The notes: a model not told the origin generated them from the sequence alone. A stretch of 64,000 nucleotides of DNA from Opitutia bacterium ISCC 52 (GCA_014529675.2 CP076040.1:496001-560000), one strand, 5' to 3'. Shown: positions 7,809 to 17,534, numbered from the stretch's first letter. Numbers and translations: made by a program.

Positions 7809-9215
7809 ATGAGTAATAATCAACATAGCCAGCGATCGCTCGTAATATGGGTTATTGGGGGATTGTTGCTATTGTTTTTTTTAGTGACCGCTGTGCTTGC
7901 TATACAGATGCGGGCTCAGCTTCGGGAGCAAACCATTTACCGCGACGGGCCAGTTTTTATGGCCGTGGCTTCGGCGGAAGTGGATGATGTCCGGACCATC
8001 AACGAGGGTATCATCCCTCCTGGTGCGGAAGAGGAATTATTCGAAGTCGCATTGAACACTTCGGACATAAGAGGCGTGGTCGGAGTACGAGTATTTACCG
8101 AAGGTAATAAGTCCGTCGGTGGGGTGCCACTGTCTATCAAGCGAGGAAAGACTGAACCTTATGAGGAAGAGCTCCTGAATCAACGAATACCTATCAGTCG
8201 TTTTCATCCGGAATTTGAATTGTCCGATATCTTTTTGTTTGTTGAAGACGAACATACTGAGAAAGAACAATACCCCGTATTGGAAATTATAATACCGCTC
8301 TTTTCATTCGAAGACGAAAAGGTGTCAGGATATGCTCAGTATTATTTGGATGGAGCAGATGTTGAAGCGGAACTTGCTGAGGTGGATCGAAGTATTTTTC
8401 TTTATGCCGGTGGAGCCTTTTTATTCGGAGGGATTATTGGATCTGGGATTTTGATTTGGGCTTTTCGCAGATTGCGGAAAGTCAATGAATTGTTGGAAGA
8501 CCGAACACGTCATCTGGTATCTGCCAATCATAAGCTGAGTATGGAGGCGAGGACGGCGGCCATTGGCGCGATTACTTCGCACTTAATCCATGGTTTGAAA
8601 AGTCCGCTACAAGGAATACGTCAGTTTGTGACCGCCCAATCGAATGGTGAGGATGCAGATGGTGAGGAACTTGTTTGGCAAGATGCTGCTGATACAACCG
8701 AGCGTATGCAGAATTTAATCAATGAGGTCATCGAAGTCTTACAGGATCGGGGTGGCGACTTCTCCTACGAAGTGACTTTGGAAGAGCTCTCTGCACTGAC
8801 CAAAGATCGAGTTATGAGTTACGCGGATAGAAAATCGGTAAGATTTTCTGTTCGAGGGGCAGAGGGTGTTGAGGTGATGATTTCTAACGATCGGGCCAAC
8901 CTGATTGTACTTATTCTGGTAAACCTCATCCGGAATGCCGTTGATGCTTCTGGAAATGAGCAGGAGGTGACCCTGAAGATAATTTCGGAGCAGAAGGGTC
9001 GATTGACCTTTCAAGTTGCGGATCAAGGGCCTGGAATGCCTGAAGCGGTTCGCGAGAATCTTTTTCAACCCGTTGCCAGTGGTAAAGTCGGTGGAAGCGG
9101 TGTTGGTTTGTCATTGTGTCAGGAACTCAGTCGTCACTTAGGCGGCGACTTAGAACTTGCAAAAACAGGGCCCGACGGGACTGTTTTTGAACTCAGTATC
9201 TCAATCATTACCTAA
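7809..9215 (+). CDS. Membrane sensor histidine kinase
   Basis: 468 residues. TM1 (about 10-33), an extracytoplasmic sensor of about 160 residues, TM2 (about 197-218), a coiled-coil linker, then the dimerisation/phosphoacceptor helix SHLIHGLKSPL near 258. The ATPase domain shows the N box NLIRNAVDAS, the G1 box DQGPGMP and the G2 box GSGVGLSLC. The residues after the His are G-L-K-S instead of the usual E-x-x-N/T. No response regulator lies beside it except the sigma-54 activator 2.5 kb upstream, which is its likely partner, as in NtrB/NtrC pairs. Confidence 0.9.
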   Translation: MSNNQHSQRSLVIWVIGGLLLLFFLVTAVLAIQMRAQLREQTIYRDGPVFMAVASAEVDDVRTINEGIIPPGAEEELFEVALNTSDIRGVVGVRVFTEGNKSVGGVPLSIKRGKTEPYEEELLNQRIPISRFHPEFELSDIFLFVEDEHTEKEQYPVLEIIIPLFSFEDEKVSGYAQYYLDGADVEAELAEVDRSIFLYAGGAFLFGGIIGSGILIWAFRRLRKVNELLEDRTRHLVSANHKLSMEARTAAIGAITSHLIHGLKSPLQGIRQFVTAQSNGEDADGEELVWQDAADTTERMQNLINEVIEVLQDRGGDFSYEVTLEELSALTKDRVMSYADRKSVRFSVRGAEGVEVMISNDRANLIVLILVNLIRNAVDASGNEQEVTLKIISEQKGRLTFQVADQGPGMPEAVRENLFQPVASGKVGGSGVGLSLCQELSRHLGGDLELAKTGPDGTVFELSISIIT

Positions 9216-9226
9216 CTTAAATAACT

Positions 9227-10783
9227 TTGCGGAACTTAATATCATTTCTGTTGGCCTTGCTGTCTGTGAACAGTCTGGTTGCCCAAAATTCGGGCGAATT
9301 AAAATGGTCTTATACGACCGGTGGAGAGATTTATTCATCGCCAGCCCTGTCTATCGACGGAACCCTATTTATAGGTGTTAACGATCCGATGAATGATGAG
9401 GTGAACACCAATCGGGCCATCGCTCTGAATTCCGATGGTAGCTTGAAATGGGAATCGCCGTTGGGCGATTGGGCAGACTCCTCTCCAGCTATTGGAACGG
9501 ATGGGGTGCTTTATATCGGTTGCTGGGATGGATTTCTTTATGCATTCGATTGTGAGACAGGGGAAGAGCTTTGGAAGTTTGAAACCTTTGGTGTAATCGA
9601 AGCTTCTCCTGCGATAGGCAAAGATGGCATGATCTACTTTGGAAATGGCGAGAATATGTTCTACGCAGTGAATCCAGATGGTACCGCTGCCTGGGTGAAT
9701 GAGACGAACGGCGAAGCATCTCCTTTAGAGTTCAGTGATTGGGTAGATAGCTCCGCTAGCTTTGACGGACAAGGCAATGTTTGGGTTGCTGACCTCTTTG
9801 GAAATCTATCGCAGGTTGCTCCGGACAAATCGGTTATCTGGACAGTCGATTTGGGAGCAGGAATTCCCAGTTCGCCGGCCATTGCGGAAGATGGAACCGT
9901 CTACGTTGGAGATGAAGACGGCTATATCATCGCTATCACTCCGGGGAACGACATTCCTAAATGGTTTTTTAATACCGGGCTCGAAGGGATTGAGTCGTCG
10001 CCGGTTCTGGGGCCAGACGGAACGGTTTATATAGGCACTGGCGATGATCGAGTATTTGCCTTTGATGGACAGACAGGTGCAGTCAAAGCGGGATGGCCGT
10101 TTACTGAGCCAAACGATGTTATATACTCGAGTCCGGCTATTGCTGAGAACGGTACTGTTTATGTGGGGTCTGGAGATAAGAGCCTTTATGCTGTGAGCAG
10201 TACCGGCCAGAAGCTTTGGTCCTTCCCAACTGGGGGATTCGTCGACTCATCGCCAGCCATTGGCTATGATGGTACTGTCTATTTCGGTTCGACCGATGGA
10301 ATGGTCTACGCGGTTCATGGTGACAGCCCACTTAGTTTTTCACGCTGGCCTAAATGGAGAGGGAGCAATGAATCGACCGGACTGATTGATCCCTACCGCG
10401 CATGGGTCAAGGAACAGAATCTGTCCGATCCTGATCCCTATGCCGATGGTGACGACGACAAGCTCGAAAACGTGCTCGAATGGGCTTTTTGCACGGACCC
10501 TAAAGTTGCTGGATTGAGTGAGGTCAAGTTTCCCTACTCAACTTTCACAAGTGAGGGCCTTCAGCTAAAGGCCGAGTGGGTCGTCAGTGCTCGAGGATTA
10601 GGGTTTGATTATTCCGATGATCTGGTCACTTGGACTTCCATGAATCTAAAGGCTCCCGACGATTATCCTTGGTATGAATCGATGACCCAGGAGCCAGCCG
10701 TTGAAAAGACCTTAGTACGGCTTCACCTCAATGCGGCTGAATCGCCGCCCAAATTTTTCAGGCTGACAGCTAAGCAGCATTAG
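9227..10783 (+). CDS. Secreted PQQ-like beta-propeller protein
   Basis: 518 residues from a TTG start. No ATG fits, and the TTG gives a proper signal peptide (RNLISFLLALLSVNSLVAQ). Seven or eight WD40/PQQ-type blades repeat 'SSPAIGxDGTVYxG...YA' through residue 370. A C-terminal module (FDYSDDLVTW ... FFRLTAK) is common at the end of secreted Verrucomicrobiota proteins. It starts 11 bases after the kinase gene, so it is probably the last gene of that operon. The role is likely structural or ligand-binding in the envelope. No PQQ enzyme residues can be argued. Confidence 0.85.
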   Translation: MRNLISFLLALLSVNSLVAQNSGELKWSYTTGGEIYSSPALSIDGTLFIGVNDPMNDEVNTNRAIALNSDGSLKWESPLGDWADSSPAIGTDGVLYIGCWDGFLYAFDCETGEELWKFETFGVIEASPAIGKDGMIYFGNGENMFYAVNPDGTAAWVNETNGEASPLEFSDWVDSSASFDGQGNVWVADLFGNLSQVAPDKSVIWTVDLGAGIPSSPAIAEDGTVYVGDEDGYIIAITPGNDIPKWFFNTGLEGIESSPVLGPDGTVYIGTGDDRVFAFDGQTGAVKAGWPFTEPNDVIYSSPAIAENGTVYVGSGDKSLYAVSSTGQKLWSFPTGGFVDSSPAIGYDGTVYFGSTDGMVYAVHGDSPLSFSRWPKWRGSNESTGLIDPYRAWVKEQNLSDPDPYADGDDDKLENVLEWAFCTDPKVAGLSEVKFPYSTFTSEGLQLKAEWVVSARGLGFDYSDDLVTWTSMNLKAPDDYPWYESMTQEPAVEKTLVRLHLNAAESPPKFFRLTAKQH

Positions 10784-10797
10784 CACTCACTGCTGCT

Positions 10798-11670
10798 ATG
10801 TGGTACCTGGTTGTCGTATCAATTATCTGGGCCTTTTCCTTTGGCCTGATCAAAACCTACCTGGCCGGCATGGATCCATTCTTGGTGAGTGCTATGCGGA
10901 TTGGGGTGGCTCTAATGCTCTTTCTTCCCTTTCTGCGGCTGGGAACGGTTTCATTTAATCTATTCCTGAAATTGTTTTTGATCGGCGCCGTTCAGTTCGG
11001 ACTGATGTATGGTACCTACATTTACACCTATCAGTTTATGGAGGCGCATAAGATTGCCCTCTTTACTGTGACTACTCCGCTTCTGGTCACCCTGATAGAC
11101 GACTTCTTGGAGAAACGATTCCAGGCGCATCACTTTCTTTGTGCTGCATTGGCCGTACTCGGTGCGGTGGTCATTTACTACAAAACGATCGATCTTTCAG
11201 ACACGCTGATTGGAATTTGTCTTCTGCAACTTTCTAACCTTTGTTTCGCCATTGGGCAGGTATTCTATCGTCGGATCATGCTGCAAAATGATGACCTGAA
11301 GAGTCGGGATCATTTTGGTGTGCTTTACTTGGGTGGGTTTATTGCAACCGTCATACTGGTGCTTCTGGGTACTGACCTGGAAGCCGTAAGTATTTCGATG
11401 AAGCAATTTCAGGTCATCTTGTTCTTGGGAGTGCTTGCTTCTGGCATAGGCTTCTTCTTGTGGAACTATGGAGCCACCAAGACGAATGCAGGAACGCTGG
11501 CAGTGATGAATAACCTGAAGATACCTTTGGCGGTTGTGGTGAGCCTCATGTTCTTCGAATCCGTTTCAGGGGAAGCGCTCGTTCGTCTTCTCATGGGTGG
11601 CGCCATTATTGTAGGTGCCGTTTATTTGAACGAGCGGATCAGTGCTTGCGTGAAGCGTGAATCTTCTTGA
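10798..11670 (+). CDS. EamA-family DMT transporter
   Basis: 290 residues with ten hydrophobic segments arranged as two five-helix halves, the EamA pattern. It opens with WYLVVVSIIWAFSFGLIKTY and has the second repeat's NLCFAIGQVFYRR near residue 145. Members export amino acids, nucleobases or other small metabolites; the substrate is unknown. It follows the propeller gene by 14 bases and overlaps the convergent glycosyltransferase gene by 32 bases at the 3' end. Confidence 0.88.
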   Translation: MWYLVVVSIIWAFSFGLIKTYLAGMDPFLVSAMRIGVALMLFLPFLRLGTVSFNLFLKLFLIGAVQFGLMYGTYIYTYQFMEAHKIALFTVTTPLLVTLIDDFLEKRFQAHHFLCAALAVLGAVVIYYKTIDLSDTLIGICLLQLSNLCFAIGQVFYRRIMLQNDDLKSRDHFGVLYLGGFIATVILVLLGTDLEAVSISMKQFQVILFLGVLASGIGFFLWNYGATKTNAGTLAVMNNLKIPLAVVVSLMFFESVSGEALVRLLMGGAIIVGAVYLNERISACVKRESS

Positions 11671-12703
11671 GCGCTTTGAAAAAGTCTTTGGATCTTGCGT
11701 GGAAATCAAAACGCTTCTTGGCAAAGGCCTTGGCAGCATCGCTCATTGTTGAGCGCTTTTCAGAATCCATACTCAATAAGTGAATGGCATCGCGGAACGC
11801 GGCCTGTTCGCCAAATGGTATTCCAAATCCGGATACGCCTTCTTCGAAACATTCTTCCACGCCGTTCACCAAATAGGCGACAATAGGAAGACCAAAGATC
11901 TGTGCTTCGACCAAAGAGTTTGGCAACGATTCCTTGTCTGATGTATGAACGACAACGTCATGCGATTGATACAGCTCTTCCGGGTGTTTACTCCATGTAA
12001 AGGTGACCTTATCCCAGAGTCCAAGTTCGCGGGCTTTTGTATGGCAGGGTTTCAACATTTTTCCAGTGCCTGCAAAGGTGCAATGCCAGCGCACACTCTC
12101 TGGCAGACTGGCCAGGATTTCGAGCAGCTCTAACTGGTTCTTTTGCGGACGAAACATGGCCGTACAAAGAAGACGAAGCTGATCTCCCGCCACATTCTTG
12201 CTCTCTGCATGCTTGGGTGAAAGCAAACACCCATTGTGAATGGTGCGAATTTTCTCCTCGGGGATTCCCCAAGGGCGTATCAGTCGTTTGTGTTCAGCGT
12301 GACTATTTGTAATGACGCCATCTGACTCTTGAAGTGCCCTTCGATAATAGGCGACTGGAGGTTTTCCTGAGCGGTAGGTAGTAACTAGTGTGATAGAGGG
12401 AATGTATTTGCGAATGGAGGGATAGTAGAGGTGAGCAACCTTGCCCATAAACACGATCACATCCGGCTTAAAGGACTTGATCTTTCTGATAATTCCCGGT
12501 GCCCATTCATCTACGCGCGTGTTGAAAGGTTGAAGAACCTTGTAGAAGGCGAACTTTGAGGAATCCACAGCTAAGGTTCCCCCTGGACGAAATACGATCA
12601 CCCCTGCCTCGTGGCCATTTTTTTGCCCGTAAGCTGCGAGAGCAAGGGTCTGCTTCTCGGTGCCTCCCATTCTCAGATGGTCCTGTAGAAATAATACGCG
12701 CAT
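11639..12703 (-). CDS. Family 4-type glycosyltransferase (GT-B fold)
   Basis: About 354 residues from ATG 12703. A GTG at 12739 is possible but gives an unlikely leader. The N-terminal Rossmann half begins RVLFLQDHLRMGGTEKQ, and the GT1/GT4 C-terminal half has LLCTAMFRPQKNQ, HTSDKESLPNSLVEAQIFGLPIVA (the E-x7-E donor-sugar region) and GFGIPFGE. It transfers an NDP-sugar to an unknown acceptor, probably in a surface polysaccharide. It stands alone, 58 bases from tRNA-Ser on the same strand. Confidence 0.88.
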   Translation of the reverse strand: MRVLFLQDHLRMGGTEKQTLALAAYGQKNGHEAGVIVFRPGGTLAVDSSKFAFYKVLQPFNTRVDEWAPGIIRKIKSFKPDVIVFMGKVAHLYYPSIRKYIPSITLVTTYRSGKPPVAYYRRALQESDGVITNSHAEHKRLIRPWGIPEEKIRTIHNGCLLSPKHAESKNVAGDQLRLLCTAMFRPQKNQLELLEILASLPESVRWHCTFAGTGKMLKPCHTKARELGLWDKVTFTWSKHPEELYQSHDVVVHTSDKESLPNSLVEAQIFGLPIVAYLVNGVEECFEEGVSGFGIPFGEQAAFRDAIHLLSMDSEKRSTMSDAAKAFAKKRFDFHARSKDFFKALKKIHASRKH

Positions 12704-12761
12704 AAAAAAATCCGTGAATTGCGGACCTTTATTTGCCACCCCGAGCTCTTAAAGCAAAGAA

Positions 12762-12852
12762 TGGCGGAGAGAGCGGGATTCGAACCCGCGGTACCCTTGT
12801 GGGGTACGACGATTTAGCAAACCGTTGCTTTCGACCACTCAGCCATCTCTCC
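12762..12852 (-). tRNA. tRNA-Ser (anticodon GCT)
   Basis: The reverse strand folds as a class II tRNA. The acceptor GGAGAGA pairs with TCTCTCC, and the D-arm, anticodon loop TTGCTAA (anticodon GCT, reading AGC/AGU), a long variable arm (TACCC/GGGTA), and T-arm GGTTCGAATCC follow. It ends in an encoded CCA at 12762-12764. Confidence 0.97.
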
Positions 12853-12967
12853 GTCAAAAGGTGATGTAGAATTGGAACTATTCTCCTTCAGGCAACAAGA
12901 AAAATCGAATTTTGGTGATAGATTTTGATGGGTTTACTGCCTGCACTCTTGATATCTCTAAAATATC

Positions 12968-14365
12968 CTATCTACAGCCCCAGTAACCATTTGCTTCAAT
13001 TTTCTGGGCGACGAACGGGGTGACGCGGGTCTTCCAACTCTCGTCCCCGGATCGGATAGTATCTGCCAGATAGGCCGAGGTAAGTGATAGGGGTTTTGGG
13101 TTTTCGGTTTCAAGAGGCAAAATGACCTCGTTTTCCCTGAGATGGAGGTAGAGATGCTTCAGGTGATCCGCGACTTTTAGGTTGTCGGCGGTTAGCAGTT
13201 CTCCTGTTTCCTCATCGAGAGCTGGAAAGGCAAACATGCGAACGTTTGATTTAAATAATCGACCAAAAGATTCCAGAATGCCGCCGGGCAAGTCAGTGTA
13301 GTACTTTTGATCAACAATTTCCCGAAGCAATGCTACGCCGAGGACAAATCCGACGGGAGCATGGGTATAGCGGTTCAGATACCCGGCTAATCTGAAGAAC
13401 TCGCCATATTCCGAAATCATGACTGTTTTTCCCAATCCGGTTAAAATATCCAGGCGCGCAAGAAAGTCGTCATGATCAATCCCTCCAGATCCAAGGAGAT
13501 TGTTCATTGTTATCTCCATGATCTCCAGAATTTCGCTTTCCTCAAGCTCCAGATTCTTTGCAAAGGCTGCTCGCGCTGTTTCGATCATTTCCTCATTCAC
13601 ATTGGTCACTGGAGCAAACTTACCGCGCTCAAGAATAACCGGACGTTTATAGAGAAGCTCTGAGGCGTGTTGGACGGTTCCTTGGGGCGAGAAGATCACC
13701 GCACTGGTTAGCTGTTTCTCGACCAACGATAGATTGATCAAACGATTATCCAAGTTGCTATAGTCAGGCCCATCAAATAGAACTACGTCGATCTCGGTTC
13801 TATTTCTTGTTAAGCCGTTCATAAGACTGTCGATTACCTTGCTATAATCGTCGCCGAACTTGGAACACGCCCAAAGCAAGTTTATCCCCAGTGTTCCAAG
13901 AGCCTCTTGCTGTTGAAGATTGTCTTCATCGAATAAGCGGACGTGAACGAGAATGTCACTGGATGGTGTGCGGGGATTCTGTTGCATTCGTACCCCAATC
14001 CAGCCATGGCCGTCTGTTTGTCTTGAGAAGGATCGGGTAGCGACCGTGGCTGCATAGCAGAAAAACTTGGATGACTCTCCACGTTCCTCATCCAGTCGTT
14101 CGACGATCAAATCGTATTCCACACCGAGCATTTCACGCAATCGTTCGCGACTTACGTATTGTTCAGCTTCTCCGTAGATCGAATCGCTGAACTTCATATC
14201 GTAGGCCGACATGGTTTTGGCTACTGTACCTGATGCTCCTCCTACGCGGAAGAACCAGCGGGCTACCTCTTGGCCAGCTCCGATTTCAGCAATGGTCCCG
14301 TAGAGTGCCGGGTCCATGTTTAGCTCGAAAGCCTTTTGGTGTGTATTGGGATTCGTTTTCTTCAT
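12968..14365 (-). CDS. Large conserved hypothetical protein
   Basis: About 465 residues from ATG 14365, with AGGCAGG just upstream; an in-frame GTG at 14395 is also possible. No signal peptide or membrane segment. Notable conserved-looking stretches are GTIAEIGAGQEVARWFFRVGGASGTVAKT near residue 20, GWIGVRMQQNPRTPSSDI near 120 and VMISEYGEFFRLAGYLNRYT near 325. I recall uncharacterised cytoplasmic proteins with this N-terminus in Verrucomicrobia and Bacteroidetes, sometimes given transferase or TonB labels, but no function can be supported here. It lies 74 bases downstream of the RND remnant on the same strand. Confidence 0.75.
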   Translation of the reverse strand: MKKTNPNTHQKAFELNMDPALYGTIAEIGAGQEVARWFFRVGGASGTVAKTMSAYDMKFSDSIYGEAEQYVSRERLREMLGVEYDLIVERLDEERGESSKFFCYAATVATRSFSRQTDGHGWIGVRMQQNPRTPSSDILVHVRLFDEDNLQQQEALGTLGINLLWACSKFGDDYSKVIDSLMNGLTRNRTEIDVVLFDGPDYSNLDNRLINLSLVEKQLTSAVIFSPQGTVQHASELLYKRPVILERGKFAPVTNVNEEMIETARAAFAKNLELEESEILEIMEITMNNLLGSGGIDHDDFLARLDILTGLGKTVMISEYGEFFRLAGYLNRYTHAPVGFVLGVALLREIVDQKYYTDLPGGILESFGRLFKSNVRMFAFPALDEETGELLTADNLKVADHLKHLYLHLRENEVILPLETENPKPLSLTSAYLADTIRSGDESWKTRVTPFVAQKIEANGYWGCR

Positions 14366-14439
14366 CCTGCCTGCCAAGCTAGAGGCTTCCTTCACGCGTG
14401 CAAGTCTGACTCACTGAATTTCTAAGCTCAGTCTTATTT

Positions 14440-15342
14440 TTAAACCCCTTTGAAATGGTGAGGGAAAATCCAGCGTGCGATCGCTGTTAAAAGGAAGATC
14501 GCCCCCAGCATGTTTAGGAGAAACATGAAAGTTAGCAAAATGCCCATATCCGCTTGAAACTGGAGCGAGGAAAAGATCCAGGTAGATACCCCCAGTGCCA
14601 GGGTGACTCCGGTGAATACGACTGCACTTCCGGTTCTGCGAAGTGCCTTTGCCAAGGCGTCTTCAAAGAAATCTCCTTGCTTGATATAGATATCCAGCCT
14701 GGCGAATAGGTAGATGCCGTAGTCAACCCCAACTCCGATACCCAATGCGACAACCGGCAAAGTGCTGGATTTTAAACCAATGCCCAAGAAATACATCAGC
14801 GTATAGGCCAAGATAGATACGAGGGCGAGTGGGAGGACTATGCAAAGGGCTGCCCTCCACGATCGGAAAGTAATCAAACAAAGCAGTATCACCGCACCAA
14901 ATACGTAGATCAAAATTGGAAATTGAGCCTCCTCAACCACTTCGTTCTGAGCTGCCATGACTCCTATGTTTCCAGTCGCTAATTTGAATTCGATTTTATT
15001 AGACGGGTTGTTTTCGCGAAATCGTTTAACCGCGTTTATCAAACGTTGGATGGTTTCCGCTTTGTGATCGCCCAGGTAAATCATGATAGGCACGACGCTG
15101 CCATCTTCGTTTAGCAACCTGCTGGTTGGTTCAAAGGGGCTTATGGCTTGGGCGATTACGGCGGGGTGCTGAGGTAAAATCTGCCATTTGGGATAGCTCT
15201 CGCTAAATCCGGCATTGGATCGTTTGGCGATGGAAGCAAGGTTTACTACCGATTGCACATTGGGGACATTTTCCATGTGCCAAGCAAAACGATCGATGAG
15301 CTCCATGACCTCGTAGTCGATGACTCCGTCGGCTTGTTTTGC
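14440..15342 (-). pseudogene. C-terminal remnant of an RND/MMPL-family exporter
   Basis: About 300 residues match only the last third of COG1033-type RND exporters: the periplasmic loop (YEVMELIDRF, HMENVPNVQSVVNLASIAK, LATGNIGVMAAQNEVV) and the final six-helix half with ALGIGVGVDYGIYLFARL. Full-length members have about 780 residues. The homologous frame runs upstream past ATG 15306 to a TAG at 15343-15345, and no N-terminal half follows. It is a deletion remnant, probably inactive. A fragment of 288 residues could be translated from 15306. Confidence 0.85.
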
Positions 15343-15423
15343 CTACTTTGGGAGTTTGATGAATCTCTTCAGCTCGGTATCTCGCCCAATCAGGTCCTCT
15401 GGGTGGATGCCGGAAAGAGCGTT

Positions 15424-16425
15424 TTAAGGACGTTGGGGCTCTGGCTGAGTATTTACGTGTGTCAGTCCATTGGGGGCATCAAAAATACCAGGGTGTAAAG
15501 CTGAAGCAATTTGTTCGAAGGCGATTACATGCCTGGGGCCAGGTGTTTTCAGAGTCTCTCCATCTATGAGGTAAACTCGGTTATTCTTAAAAGCGGGGAG
15601 TTGAGACCAGTTCGGATCTTTAGCCAGATCTTTTATGCCCTGACGATTAGACGCTTTTGTGGAAATGAGAATAACATCCGGTTGTTTTTGCAAAAGCTCT
15701 TCAAAAGAAAAGATGGATGAGTGAGAGGAACCATCTGCCGTGATGTTTGACCCACCTGAGATAGAAATAAATTCATCAATGACGGAGCCGGCTCCTGCTG
15801 CTCGCAATGGGTTGAGGGAGTGGAGGACCACTGTCGATAGCGGCATAGAGTCTTCCAATGAATTTATTTCAACTTCGACGGTGGTTCGTTTCCGGGTCAG
15901 CCAAGAGACCAGGGTCTTTACATCTCCCTCGGCACCTAATATCTTTCCCAGCATTTCAAGATCGCGGAGAACGGAATTCCAATTCTGAAGATCAAATACC
16001 ACGATGGTAAACCCTTTGCCCTCGAGTTGGGTTATCTGGTGTTCCTCCATCATCTTGCCTACGAGAACAACGTCTGGTTTCAAAGCTACCAGTCGCTCAG
16101 ACGCTATGTGAGTGGGGCTTCCCACAACTTCGACTTCCAGAGCATTCTCAGGAAGCTCACATTCATCGGATCGTCCGATTAATAAATGCCCTCGATCCAA
16201 TGCAAAAATGTATTCGGTTACACTCGGAACCAGGGATACGATTTTGATGGCTGAGCGTTTTAATGCAATGAGCTCCCCTCTGGCATCCGCAAAGTGGATG
16301 GACTCCGAATAATAGGTATTGGATGGGTCCCTATTCGATTCCTGCTGCTTCTTATTACAGGAAATAGATAGGATGCCGCTCAGAAAAATGAGCGTGAAGT
16401 AAAGGATACGTTTGAGAAATTTCAT
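15424..16425 (-). CDS. Periplasmic-binding lipoprotein, cobalamin/iron-complex ABC type (BtuF/FecB-like)
   Basis: 333 residues. Lipoprotein signal with lipobox LSISC near residue 23, then the class III binding-protein fold: IVSLVPSVTEYIFAL, GRSDECELPENA, LKPDVVLV, FDLQNWNSVLRDLEMLGKILG and a C-terminal VYLIDGETLKTPGPRHV. It should bind a corrinoid or ferric chelate for import, but no permease or ATPase is nearby. ATG follows directly after the stop of the upstream permease-type gene (TGA-ATG), so the two are translationally coupled. Confidence 0.85.
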   Translation of the reverse strand: MKFLKRILYFTLIFLSGILSISCNKKQQESNRDPSNTYYSESIHFADARGELIALKRSAIKIVSLVPSVTEYIFALDRGHLLIGRSDECELPENALEVEVVGSPTHIASERLVALKPDVVLVGKMMEEHQITQLEGKGFTIVVFDLQNWNSVLRDLEMLGKILGAEGDVKTLVSWLTRKRTTVEVEINSLEDSMPLSTVVLHSLNPLRAAGAGSVIDEFISISGGSNITADGSSHSSIFSFEELLQKQPDVILISTKASNRQGIKDLAKDPNWSQLPAFKNNRVYLIDGETLKTPGPRHVIAFEQIASALHPGIFDAPNGLTHVNTQPEPQRP

Positions 16426-17490
16426 TCAAGCACCTGGGTTCTGCTTCCCAGGTGTATTGCTTTCGAAGCGATCCCAATTCCCAATGAGCTCATTAACCAC
16501 CGTACTACCTACTTTGTAAGCGGCTTCTTTTGCGGGTATGCTGTCTGCAGGGTAGTGGGCTGTGGTTGACCAGGCTGCATCTTCTCCTGGAGGAGGAGTT
16601 GAGAAGTTGCTGGCGGTCCGTAAAACAAGAACACGTTGCGGATCTACCAGTCCCGTACGAGACATACGATGCAATGCGGTGAGCGTGCCGTTGTCTTCCA
16701 TGTTTGTGGTCATGAATTTGGCTTCTCCATTGGAGTGAAGTTTCATCCAGTTATTGGCCCATTTGTTTAGGAGTTCACCATGCCAGTAGGTGCTTGATCC
16801 AAGTGTATCCCCAATGAGGACTTTGGGAGGGCGGGTAGCTTGCGGGAGGCCCTTGAATTTTTTTCTAAAAGCCGCGATTTCCGGGTCATCACCCAAATCA
16901 ATGTCCTTCGTTATGGAGTAGGCCCAGTCCACTAGATCGGAATTTAGACGAAAGGAAATAGTCTCAACGGTCCAGCCGTCTTCCAATGTGTCCGGCTCTC
17001 TTGCACCCAGGGCAATGAATCCATAGTCCCAGTCTTCTGGAATTTCGCGGGCATCGATTTCGTATGCCAGGTCACCATCTACTACCCATTTAGCCCAAAT
17101 AGCATCTCCTAGCGCAGCGTCTGTAGGGTCAGCCCCTCCAATACCGGCAATGATCCAGTATGCCTTGGAAAAATCAAACCGTGGGTCCATCCCGAGTGCC
17201 ATGATACTTGCTGTGGCATTGGTGACCCCTCCCCCCGTGCAGGTTAGTAGTGTGCCGTCGTTTCTATAGTAAAGATCATGGAGTCCCAGGGGGAAATCCA
17301 TCCGCTCGTCAAACCCGCCACGTTCAACCCAAAACTGCATCTCACCTGGTTGGTCGCCTGTATGCTCACCATTCTCAAACATAGAAACCACGACCACTTT
17401 GATTGGGATCTTGGATTCAGCGAAAATAGAAAGAGTTGAGATGGCAGGCAAGAATGTGGGCCAAATGAGAAATTTAATCGATGCTTTCAT
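16426..17490 (-). CDS. Purine nucleoside permease (NUP) family protein
   Basis: About 354 residues from ATG 17490, giving a signal peptide; the frame extends to 17526. Family signatures of PF06516 are visible: VVVVSMFENGEHTGDQPGEMQFWVER, LTCTGGGVTNATASIMALG, WIIAGIGGADP and FMTTNMEDNGTLTAL. The family name comes from a fungal nucleoside uptake protein, but the fold is that of a nucleoside phosphorylase and the protein is exported. Catalysis or binding of purine nucleosides in the periplasm is inferred. Coupled to the binding lipoprotein downstream. Confidence 0.88.
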   Translation of the reverse strand: MKASIKFLIWPTFLPAISTLSIFAESKIPIKVVVVSMFENGEHTGDQPGEMQFWVERGGFDERMDFPLGLHDLYYRNDGTLLTCTGGGVTNATASIMALGMDPRFDFSKAYWIIAGIGGADPTDAALGDAIWAKWVVDGDLAYEIDAREIPEDWDYGFIALGAREPDTLEDGWTVETISFRLNSDLVDWAYSITKDIDLGDDPEIAAFRKKFKGLPQATRPPKVLIGDTLGSSTYWHGELLNKWANNWMKLHSNGEAKFMTTNMEDNGTLTALHRMSRTGLVDPQRVLVLRTASNFSTPPPGEDAAWSTTAHYPADSIPAKEAAYKVGSTVVNELIGNWDRFESNTPGKQNPGA

Positions 17491-17534
17491 AGTAATGAAT
17501 GGCAGCACAAACGGTACCATGACCAATGTCGAAT

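Noticed and set aside
12762-12852. tRNA-Ser as an integration site
   Set aside because: No integrase or repeated tRNA 3' end is nearby.
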